NCBI GenBank assembly: GCA_030263665.1
Contig: SZPK01000026.1
Location: forward strand, 1-64,000
Direction of reading: 5' to 3'
Length of the DNA stretch: 64,000 nucleotides
From: Villigracilis sp024434165
Lineage (GTDB): Bacteria; Chloroflexota; Anaerolineae; Anaerolineales; Villigracilaceae
Made by a program: the position numbers and the translations under genes. The notes beneath the pieces are model-generated. The model saw only the letters and a program-made list of their open reading frames with translations. It did no database searches and had not been told where the DNA came from. Below are positions 58,209 through 64,000 of the stretch, in pieces; position 1 is the stretch's first letter, and the number at the start of each line of letters is the position of its first letter.

Positions 58209-59222
58209 CTATTGGAAATACTTCTCCCATATCGGCTTGGTCTTCGCCGGGTCAATGAACGAAGACTCAAAAGCAAATCGGTTGCAGGTCTGGATATCCT
58301 CCATGCTCATGCCGAGGATTTCGTGCGCGATACGGTATTCGTTGTTGACGTTCGTTTCCAGTACTTCGGGATCGTCTGAGTTGATAGTGACCCGCACGCC
58401 GAGGTCGAACAACCTCTTGAGCGGATGCGCCTCGATCGTCGGGACGGAGTTGGTCAGGTAATTCGACCAGGGATTCACTTCGAGCGTGATCCTCTTTTCG
58501 ATCAGCATTTCTACCGCCTTCATATCCTCGATGCTGTGAATGCCATGACCGATGCGATCCGGTTTGAAGTTTTTGATGGTCTCGATGACGTACGAAGCCG
58601 GCGTATCCTCCCCCGTGTGGATGGTCACTTTCAAGCCTGCGTCCCTGGCTTTCAAAATCGGTTTTACAAAATCCGCGGCGGGATACAGCAGTTCCCCGTC
58701 GGCAAGGTCCACCGCCTGGATATGCTTGCGGTGACGAATCGCCCAGTCCACGGTGCGGACGCACGACTCCGCGCCCATGCCGCGCGAGGTGATGGCGATG
58801 ATGCCGATCGCCATGTCGAATTCCCTTTCGGCGCGTTCCTGCGCGCGGAGCAATCCTTCAAGGCAGGCGTCCCAATTCAAATTGTGTCCATGGAACGCCC
58901 AATCGGGCGAGAAGCGCACTTCAAAAAGTTTGATGTTCTGCTTCGCGCAATCCTCGAACAGTTCCCAGGCGATGCGTTCGAAGACGGCTGGCGAGGTGAT
59001 ACTGCGCTGGAAGATGTCGAACGCCTCCAGCACGGCTTGCAGGTCGCGCATCTGGTCGAGGACTTTGACGTGCCTGTCCAGTTCGGCAACTTCGTAAGAA
59101 GGCAGGGAAATGTTGTATTCGCGCGCCACGTCAATGATGGTTTGCGTACGGATCGCGCCTTCGAGGTGGCAGTGGATTTCGGTTTTGGGGATGTCGTTGT
59201 ATTTGGGGTCGAAGTTTTTCAT
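58209..59222 (-). CDS. add: Adenosine deaminase family protein
   Basis: The protein has 337 residues. The zinc-site motifs are in order: TEIHCHLEGAIRTQ near 15, VTIHTGEDTP near 200, RIGHGIHSIED near 225 and NSDDPEVL near 280. They define the adenosine/AMP deaminase superfamily, which removes the 6-amino group from adenosine or related purines. Whether it prefers adenosine or adenine is not decided. It is separated from the ribosomal block by about 190 bases. Confidence 0.87.
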   Translation of the reverse strand: MKNFDPKYNDIPKTEIHCHLEGAIRTQTIIDVAREYNISLPSYEVAELDRHVKVLDQMRDLQAVLEAFDIFQRSITSPAVFERIAWELFEDCAKQNIKLFEVRFSPDWAFHGHNLNWDACLEGLLRAQERAEREFDMAIGIIAITSRGMGAESCVRTVDWAIRHRKHIQAVDLADGELLYPAADFVKPILKARDAGLKVTIHTGEDTPASYVIETIKNFKPDRIGHGIHSIEDMKAVEMLIEKRITLEVNPWSNYLTNSVPTIEAHPLKRLFDLGVRVTINSDDPEVLETNVNNEYRIAHEILGMSMEDIQTCNRFAFESSFIDPAKTKPIWEKYFQ

Positions 59223-59231
59223 AAGCCTAAT

Positions 59232-59298
59232 GGACGATGGACGATGGACGATGGACCGCGGACGATGGTCAATGGTCTATCGTCCGTGGTCTGCCTAT
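59232..59298. repeat. Low-complexity GGACGATGGACGATGG repeat
   Basis: Tandem GATGGACGATGG units turn into their inverse (CTATCGTCCGTGGTC), allowing a hairpin. Similar words are found at 54118-54145 and 54287-54330. There is no coding potential. Confidence 0.5.
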
Positions 59299-59299
59299 T

Positions 59300-60547
59300 T
59301 TACCCGCTCCCCAACCGCAGAGCCGCCTGCAGCAGCACATTTGCCCCATTGACGCAGTCCTCCCATTTCGTGAATTCGCGCGGCGAGTGACTCGCTCCGT
59401 CCACCGACGGGACGAAGATCATCCCCACCGGACACAAATCCGCCAGCGATTGTCCGTCGTGTCCCGCACCCGAAGGCAGGGGCATGTGCGTCAAACCCAA
59501 GTCGTCGCACGAGGCGGCGAACGCGCTCCGCACCGTTTCGCTCATCAAACTGGGCGAGTGTTTGCCGAGAAATTCCTTCCGCAATTCCAAACCAAAGCGC
59601 GCGGCTTCCGCTTCTGCCAATTCCAACAGCGCTTTGTCCAAACGCTTGAACTCCGCTTCATCGGGCGAGCGGAATTCAAGCGCTGCATCCACCTGTGCAG
59701 GGACGATGTTGAATGCGCCCGGCGCAAACTCCATTTTGCCCACGTTCACCACGCAGTTCGGGAAATCCCGCATCACCAACCCGCGCGCCGCCAGTGTGAA
59801 CGCGCTCGCGCCGAGCGACGCATCCCGCCGGTCATCCATCGTGGTTGAACCCGCATGGTCGGCTTTGCCGATGAACGACAGCCGGTACGAAGCGATACCG
59901 ACAATTGCGGTCACGATGCCGATGTTCACGCCCGCGCGCTCCAGCCGTTTGCCCTGCTCGATGTGCAGTTCCAAATATCCCGCCAGTGAATTCTTCGGCC
60001 GCGCCGCACTCAGCATGCTTTCGTCGGAAAGCCCCGCCCGCTTCATGCCCTCGACAAGATTCTCCCTTCCGCCGCGTGGAGATTCCAAATCTTTTTGACG
60101 GAGATGACCTGCCAGCGCCGCGCTGCCGAGCAGACCGACGAGCGTGCCTTCTTCATCGGTGAAGTCCATCGCCTCCAAATGGACGTTCAGGCTGATTCTG
60201 TTTTCTCGAACCGTTTTCAACACTTCGAGCGCAGCCACCACGCCCAGCGCGCCGTCGAAGCGTCCGCCATTTGGAACAGAATCGAGATGCGAGCCGAGGA
60301 TCAGCGTGGGAGCGGACGAATCGCTGCATGGCAAGAAAGCGGAATGATTCCCCGCGCCGTCTGTGCGAAATTCCAAGCCCGATCTTTCGATCTCCTCGCG
60401 GAACCATCGGCGCGCGGCGAGATGCGCCTCGCTGAACGCGGGACGGTTCACGCCGCCGCCCGCCGTCGCACCGATGGCGGCTAACCGGGTAAACGAATCA
60501 AGCAAACGGTCCGGGTTGATGCGAGGGAATGAAAAGGCTTGGGTCAT
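59300..60547 (-). CDS. M20-family Zn-dependent hydrolase (allantoate amidohydrolase / N-carbamoyl-amino-acid hydrolase type)
   Basis: The protein has 415 residues. The di-zinc catalytic domain shows ILGSHLDSVPNGGRFDGALG near 80 and DFTDEEGTLVG near 125, and the end has GAGHDGQSLADLCPVGMIFV. The lid domain is present (about 210-320). This subgroup (HyuC/AmaB/AllC) cleaves N-carbamoyl or ureido amides. With the neighbouring deaminase it suggests purine or pyrimidine salvage. Confidence 0.87.
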   Translation of the reverse strand: MTQAFSFPRINPDRLLDSFTRLAAIGATAGGGVNRPAFSEAHLAARRWFREEIERSGLEFRTDGAGNHSAFLPCSDSSAPTLILGSHLDSVPNGGRFDGALGVVAALEVLKTVRENRISLNVHLEAMDFTDEEGTLVGLLGSAALAGHLRQKDLESPRGGRENLVEGMKRAGLSDESMLSAARPKNSLAGYLELHIEQGKRLERAGVNIGIVTAIVGIASYRLSFIGKADHAGSTTMDDRRDASLGASAFTLAARGLVMRDFPNCVVNVGKMEFAPGAFNIVPAQVDAALEFRSPDEAEFKRLDKALLELAEAEAARFGLELRKEFLGKHSPSLMSETVRSAFAASCDDLGLTHMPLPSGAGHDGQSLADLCPVGMIFVPSVDGASHSPREFTKWEDCVNGANVLLQAALRLGSG

Positions 60548-60566
60548 GAGTCAAAAATCTCCTATC

Positions 60567-60586
60567 TCCCAATCATAATCAATAAC
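60567..60586. repeat. Left 20-bp direct repeat flanking palindromic copy D
   Basis: TCCCAATCATAATCAATAAC at 60567-60586 recurs exactly at 60693-60712, directly bordering the palindromic element on both sides. Confidence 0.6.
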
Positions 60587-60690
60587 GTATAAGTGCTCCC
60601 GCCGCAGTCCTCGGCGGCGGGGACGCCGCCTGGAGCAAGGTAAAAAAGTGACTTTTACAAGAAGTCCAATCTATTTCGACCGACTACTTA
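60587..60690. repeat. MITE-like palindromic repeat, family 1, copy D (left end altered)
   Basis: The right end ATCTATTTCGACCGACTACTTA has the family terminus, preceded by a GC-rich core with GTCCTCGGCGGCGGGGACGC. The left terminus TAAGTAGTCGG is not present; the element begins GTATAAGTGCTCCC. Exact 20-base direct repeats flank it (60567-60586 and 60693-60712). Confidence 0.65.
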
Positions 60691-60692
60691 AA

Positions 60693-60712
60693 TCCCAATC
60701 ATAATCAATAAC
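60693..60712. repeat. Right 20-bp direct repeat flanking palindromic copy D
   Basis: An exact second copy of the 20 bases at 60567-60586. It could be a target duplication, though it is longer than those of most MITEs, or a tandem duplication that captured the element. Confidence 0.6.
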
Positions 60713-60740
60713 TCGCCTTGGGTAAAACCTCTTCACAGAA

Positions 60741-60805
60741 CCGCAGGGGCGACCCGCCCATTGAGAGCAAAACGCCTTATCCATTCTGACGGGCCGCCCC
60801 TGCGG
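60741..60805. repeat. REP-like inverted repeat (CCGCAGGGGCGACCCG)
   Basis: CCGCAGGGGCGACCCG (60741-60756) and CGGGCCGCCCCTGCGG (60790-60805) pair in 15 of 16 positions around a 33-base loop. The AGGGGCGACCC core is typical of dispersed palindromes in many genomes. Its location after hsp20 may help end transcription. Confidence 0.55.
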
Positions 60806-60819
60806 AGTAAGATGGCTCA

Positions 60820-60850
60820 AAAAAACAGGAGCCGAAGGGTTCGGCTCCTG
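60820..60850 (-). terminator. Rho-independent terminator of hsp20
   Basis: CAGGAGCCGAA (60826-60836) pairs with TTCGGCTCCTG (60840-60850), a perfect 11-bp stem with a 3-base loop. On the minus strand it is followed by six T (60825-60820). Confidence 0.85.
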
Positions 60851-60886
60851 GAAGCGGGGGGCGACATAAACGTCGCAGTACAAAGG

Positions 60887-61330
60887 TTATTTGGATTTGA
60901 TGGTGATGCTCTTGGGTTTGACCTCTTCCGCCTTGGGCAGCGTGATGGTCAGGACGCCGTTCTCGAACTCCGCCTTGGCTTTGTCCGCAACGACATCGGT
61001 GGGCAGGATGACGGAGCGTTCAAAGGCGCCCCAGCGCTGTTCGCGCAGGTGGTAGGTCTTCTCCTTCGACTCGCTCTCCTGCCGGGTCTCGCCCTTGATG
61101 GTAAGCACCTCACCCGTGACGCTGATCTGCACTTCATCCGCCTTGATGCCGGGAAGGGCGGCTTTCACCACAACCTCGTTGTCGGTCTGGTACATATCCA
61201 CTGCCGGGACAGACCAATTGGCGTTGGCGAGGTTGAACGGGCGGGTGAACGCCTCGTCGAAGAGGCGATCCATGGCCTCACGCAGGGTCATCATTTCACG
61301 AGCGGGTTCCCAACGAATGATACTGGACAT
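60887..61330 (-). CDS. Hsp20/alpha-crystallin small heat-shock protein
   Basis: The protein has 147 residues. The alpha-crystallin domain (about 45-140) has the familiar KAALPGIKADEVQISVTGEV, TYHLREQRWGAFERSVILPT and ENGVLTITLPKAEE, and the C-terminal KSITIKSK contains the IxI-like anchor for oligomers. The N-terminus (REMMTLREAMDRLFDEAF) is also typical. Such proteins hold unfolded proteins without ATP. AAAGGAGGT six bases before the start is an almost perfect ribosome site, consistent with strong expression. I found no CIRCE or HAIR operator. Confidence 0.93.
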   Translation of the reverse strand: MSSIIRWEPAREMMTLREAMDRLFDEAFTRPFNLANANWSVPAVDMYQTDNEVVVKAALPGIKADEVQISVTGEVLTIKGETRQESESKEKTYHLREQRWGAFERSVILPTDVVADKAKAEFENGVLTITLPKAEEVKPKSITIKSK

Positions 61331-61369
61331 AGGTACCTCCTTTCGGGTTTTGGGTTACGCCCTTAATTT

Positions 61370-61402
61370 AAAACGCCTGCGTTAGAAAAACGCAAGCGTT
61401 TT
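61370..61402 (-). terminator. Terminator between the response regulator and hsp20
   Basis: AAAACGCCTGCG (61370-61381) and CGCAAGCGTTTT (61391-61402) form an 11-of-12 bp stem with a 9-base loop. On the minus strand the stem ends in TTTT, followed by AAATT. It lies after the regulator stop and before the hsp20 start. Confidence 0.65.
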
Positions 61403-61438
61403 GTATTCGTTTTGTTAGAGGAACGGGTGCGTCGCACT

Positions 61439-62155
61439 CTATTCCTTGTTCCGCTTGAAATCCACAAAGCGGTAGCCCACGCCGCGTTCGGTGAGGATGT
61501 ACTGCGGGTTGGCGGGGTCCTTCTCCAGTTTCTGGCGCAGGTAGTTGATGTACAGGCGGACGTAATGCGGCTCGTCGCGGTATTCGTATCCCCACACCTT
61601 TTGCAGCAGCTGGTCGTGCGAAACCACCCAGCCCGCGTTCTGCACGAGGTGATAGAGCAGGCGGTATTCGGTCGGGCGCAGTTTGACCAGTTTGCCCTCC
61701 AGCCAGATCTCGCGGCGCTCGAAGTCAATTTTGAGGCGTTTGTCAATTTCGATCAACCCGTGCATGGAGCCGCTGGCGCCTTCGGTGCGGCGCAGAACGG
61801 CTTTGATGCGGCTGACCAGTTCGCGCGGACTGAACGGCTTGGTGATGTAATCGTCCGCGCCGTGCTCCAGGCCGCGCACGCGGTCGTCCTCCTCGCCCTT
61901 GGCGGTGAGCATGATGACCGGCACATTGCTGAAATCGCGGATGGTTTCGAGCACGTCGAAACCGTCAATATCGGGCATCATCACATCCAGCAGGATGAGG
62001 TCGGGGGTGAAATCGCGAATCTTTTGGATTGCCTGTTTGCCGTTGAACGCCTCTCCCACCTGGAACCCGTCGTGCTCCAGGTTCATGCGGATGAAGCGCA
62101 CCATGCGTTCTTCGTCATCCACCACAAGGATGCGGCGTCTTTCCATGTCTGCCAT
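61439..62155 (-). CDS. OmpR/PhoB-family response regulator
   Basis: The protein has 238 residues. The receiver shows VDDEERMVR, the acceptor Asp in LILLDVMMPDIDG, and the Lys in DDYITKPFSPREL. The winged helix has VKLRPTEYRLLYHLVQNAG and ends ILTERGVGYRF. It is close in sequence to the regulator at 46753-47448. No kinase is adjacent; upstream are a small protein, an FHA protein and a VWA protein, so it may be part of a signalling unit with phosphothreonine reading. Confidence 0.9.
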   Translation of the reverse strand: MADMERRRILVVDDEERMVRFIRMNLEHDGFQVGEAFNGKQAIQKIRDFTPDLILLDVMMPDIDGFDVLETIRDFSNVPVIMLTAKGEEDDRVRGLEHGADDYITKPFSPRELVSRIKAVLRRTEGASGSMHGLIEIDKRLKIDFERREIWLEGKLVKLRPTEYRLLYHLVQNAGWVVSHDQLLQKVWGYEYRDEPHYVRLYINYLRQKLEKDPANPQYILTERGVGYRFVDFKRNKE

Positions 62156-62156
62156 G

Positions 62157-62399
62157 TCATTCCCTCACAAAGCCGATGATCTTTTCCTCTTCGGCGTCGC
62201 CCAGGACCTCGATGAAACTCAACTTCGAGAGGGGCCAGATCACCTTGACCGTGCCGTGATCAATGTAGTGCAGGTCCTTGCCGTCCTTCTGGCGCGGGTT
62301 GACGACGACGATGATATTGTCGGTGGGTTTGGGCAGTTCCTCCACTTCGCCCATCACCGACATTTCGTTTGGGATGTGTAAAACGACCGTATGTGCCAT
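62157..62399 (-). CDS. Small protein of unknown function, 80 residues
   Basis: The sequence is beta-rich: HTVVLHIPNEMSVMGEVEEL, NIIVVVNPRQKDGKDLHYID, then KVIWPLSKLSFIEVLGDAEE. I do not recognise the family; a small barrel is likely. It is separated from the response regulator by one base and from the FHA gene by 24, so it belongs to the same operon. Its general look recalls the 99-residue protein next to cpaF. Confidence 0.65.
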   Translation of the reverse strand: MAHTVVLHIPNEMSVMGEVEELPKPTDNIIVVVNPRQKDGKDLHYIDHGTVKVIWPLSKLSFIEVLGDAEEEKIIGFVRE

Positions 62400-62423
62400 G
62401 GCTGTGAGCCTTTCCTGCTGTTT

Positions 62424-62933
62424 TTATTTGTCCTTGAACAAGACCTGCATTTTCAACTTTCCAAGCGCGATGATGTCGCCGTGATTTATGACCTGCTCCA
62501 CATTGGGGGTAAGCCGTTTGCCGTTGATGTACGTCCCATTGGCGGAGCCGAGGTCCATGAAGACGATGCGCGCGCCGTCCCGTTTGATCACCGCGTGCAG
62601 ACGGGACACCCCCGCCGCATACGCCTGGAACGGGGAAAGGTCAATATCCGGCATGATGGGCTGACCTTCGCTGATACGTCCCATCGTGAATTCGCTGCGG
62701 GAGGAAAGCGGCAGGACCTGTCCGGTATCCAACAGGTGCAAACTCCCCCAAGCGTCGGCTACGTCGAAATCCTGGTAGGTATCCTCCCCGACGGGCGTGT
62801 TCACTTTTTTGAACTTGTCCGTCGAAATGGTCTGGGTGATGAGCGCATCCCTGCCGATGAGCTGCGCGCCGCATTCGGTACAAAACATTGCCCCAGCCAT
62901 GTTGGCATGTTTGCAATTGGAACAAACGATCAT
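62424..62933 (-). CDS. Zinc-ribbon plus FHA-domain protein
   Basis: The protein has 169 residues. The N-terminus is a zinc ribbon (IVCSNCKHANMAGAMFCTEC). About 70-165 are an FHA domain with FTMGRISEG, VSRLHAVIKRDGARIVFMDL and GSANGTYINGKRL, the phosphothreonine-binding surface. Its start overlaps the VWA gene as ATGA. FHA proteins read Ser/Thr kinase signals; no such kinase is within the window. Confidence 0.9.
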   Translation of the reverse strand: MIVCSNCKHANMAGAMFCTECGAQLIGRDALITQTISTDKFKKVNTPVGEDTYQDFDVADAWGSLHLLDTGQVLPLSSRSEFTMGRISEGQPIMPDIDLSPFQAYAAGVSRLHAVIKRDGARIVFMDLGSANGTYINGKRLTPNVEQVINHGDIIALGKLKMQVLFKDK

Positions 62934-64000
62934 CCTGCCTTCTCCTTGCCGCCGCTCAGAAGGAGCGCGCGGGTCTTGTATTTAATATCCTTGCTGCCGC
63001 TGGCGCTGAACGCATGCATTCTTTCCAGGTTATCCGCCTCGAACAACGCCGTTTTCGCCAGCGCATGTTCGCCCTGCGAGAGCAGGTGAGTTGCAAGGTT
63101 CTGCAAATGACGGATGGCGACGTCAATCTGCCCCGCTTCGACCGCGTTTTGGGCGCGTTCCTGCATCCGGTAGAGGGTCAGGCGCGAGAGGGCGCTCAGG
63201 ATGCGCGTCGGGGGTGGATCAACCGACGGGTTTTCGCGCACCTCGCGGGTCAGATGGAGGCGGATGGGCGGAACGGGAATCGGGTTTGCTGTTATGGATG
63301 TCTTCAACGACCCGTTAAGCAGCAACACCTCGTTTCCCGCCAGCGCTTCAGGTCCCACCACCACTTCCAGGAGAACATGCAGGGGGGTATCCCTCAGAAT
63401 GGGACCGAGCCGCATGGGCGGCTGGACCTCGATTGCGCCGCCCTCCGGTTGAAGCCGAAAGGCGTAGTTGATGCGGATGAAGTCCTGTTCCTTGAACTCC
63501 AGCAGGACTTCATCCGCATAGGTGCTGACGAGCGCCTTGAATTTATCCACCAGCAGGCGTTCGATGTCCTTGGGGTTCGAGATGTAGGCAGACGAGCCGC
63601 CGGTCTTTCCGGCGAGCGCATCCAAAAAGATGTCGTTCCATTCGTGCCCAATGCCCATGCCGGTGATGCCGATGTTCTGAACGGCGGCTTCCTCCGCCAG
63701 TTGCAGGCATGCCTGTTCATCGCCGTAGGTGTTGCCGTCCGTCAGCAGGATGATATGATTCACGCGGGAGGGGTCGCGGGTGCGGCGGACTTCCTTCAAA
63801 CCGGCTTCCAATCCCTGATAGATCTCCGTCGCCCCCGAGCACTGCATCATTTGGATGCGTCCCTCCTGCTTCTTCTTATCGAGACTGATCGAGGCGGGGA
63901 CGATGACCTCTGCGCGGTCGCTGAACGCCACAATGCTCAAAACGTCCTGCGGGCGCAAACTCCGCAGGAGTTGGATGGCGGTGGCTTTCAGCGTATCCAT
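62930..64000 (-). CDS. Von Willebrand factor type A domain protein (5' end outside the window)
   Basis: The frame is open to the window edge, giving 356 visible residues. It begins in the middle of a VWA fold: LRPQDVLSIVAFSDRAEVIV, then QCSGATEIYQGLEAGLKEV and HIILLTDGNTYGDEQACLQL are the second and third MIDAS segments, while the first (DxSxS) must lie further right. An internal ATG at the edge should not be taken as the start. A beta domain (about 170-270) and a helical tail (about 275-340) follow. The protein is cotranscribed with the FHA gene. A batA/YfbK-like chelatase or secretion-related role is possible. Confidence 0.82.
   Translation of the reverse strand: MDTLKATAIQLLRSLRPQDVLSIVAFSDRAEVIVPASISLDKKKQEGRIQMMQCSGATEIYQGLEAGLKEVRRTRDPSRVNHIILLTDGNTYGDEQACLQLAEEAAVQNIGITGMGIGHEWNDIFLDALAGKTGGSSAYISNPKDIERLLVDKFKALVSTYADEVLLEFKEQDFIRINYAFRLQPEGGAIEVQPPMRLGPILRDTPLHVLLEVVVGPEALAGNEVLLLNGSLKTSITANPIPVPPIRLHLTREVRENPSVDPPPTRILSALSRLTLYRMQERAQNAVEAGQIDVAIRHLQNLATHLLSQGEHALAKTALFEADNLERMHAFSASGSKDIKYKTRALLLSGGKEKAG

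Noticed and set aside
59232..59298. CRISPR-like short repeats
   Set aside because: Units of about 10-12 bases directly adjoin each other without spacers, and there are no cas genes.
1..64000. tRNA, rRNA or tmRNA genes
   Set aside because: No cloverleaf or rRNA-like sequence was recognised in any gap between genes.

Overview
This 64 kb window looks like a chromosome segment of a moderately GC-rich Chloroflexota bacterium, most likely class Anaerolineae. That placement is an inference from gene content and style: long secreted beta-rich proteins, reg-prop hybrid sensor kinases, a Chloroflexi-type suite of peptide ABC transporters and two-component genes, and intergenic low-complexity word repeats. 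No rRNA, tRNA or CRISPR array was seen.

Layout. (1) 1-9000, plus strand: exported proteins. Three consecutive genes end in the same ~180-residue DNRLRE/CBM96-like domain; one of these is a fusion of two unrelated ABC-type periplasmic binding folds, and a fourth gene is a metallophosphatase with five Ig-like repeats. (2) 9000-10050: a SufR-like Fe-S repressor and a SufT-like assembly factor, with a palindrome over the -10 of an apparently leaderless promoter. (3) 10100-17560: a sulfur/respiration module: ArsR-type regulator, octaheme tetrathionate-reductase-family cytochrome, seven-heme cytochrome fused to a b-type membrane cytochrome, and a split YeeE/YedE sulfur transporter whose second half carries a rhodanese-like domain without its catalytic Cys. 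(4) 17600-20500: cNMP-gated sensor kinase, lipoprotein, Nudix. (5) 20600-22850: a foreign-looking island with attC-like cassette repeats, a decayed higBA toxin-antitoxin pair, an AT-rich GNAT gene and an orphan ORF whose start lies inside a mobile-type repeat. (6) 23000-26600: TPR protein and heme A synthase. (7) 26700-34660, minus strand: a peptide ABC transporter operon that includes a DinB gene and a binding protein whose two halves are in permuted order; it diverges from a 14-blade reg-prop histidine kinase and its NarL-type regulator (35000-39450). (8) 39500-43900, minus: DsbA-like protein and an XRE-TPR-GNAT-V4R-hydrolase operon. (9) 43900-49700, minus: two histidine kinases, a response regulator, CpaE- and CpaF-like Tad proteins, but no pilin or platform gene. 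(10) 49900-58020, minus: the classical origin-proximal block rpmH-rnpA-yidD-(PQQ propeller)-yidC-jag followed by sugar kinase-parA-parB-amidohydrolase. (11) 58200-64000, minus: adenosine deaminase, M20 hydrolase, Hsp20, response regulator, FHA and VWA proteins, the last cut by the window edge.

How it fits together. Heme A synthase suggests an aa3-type oxidase elsewhere in the genome, while the octaheme module suggests a sulfur-oxyanion branch of respiration, so a facultative lifestyle is plausible. Many genes overlap by ATGA/TTGA, implying translationally coupled operons. A palindromic repeat family with AAGTAGTCGGTCG-type ends occurs four times (near 3.9, 22.2, 49.8 and 60.6 kb), and a second palindromic element occurs at 54.2 kb; these look like MITEs. 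Start codons, promoters and terminators were read by eye and some coordinates may be off by one or two bases.
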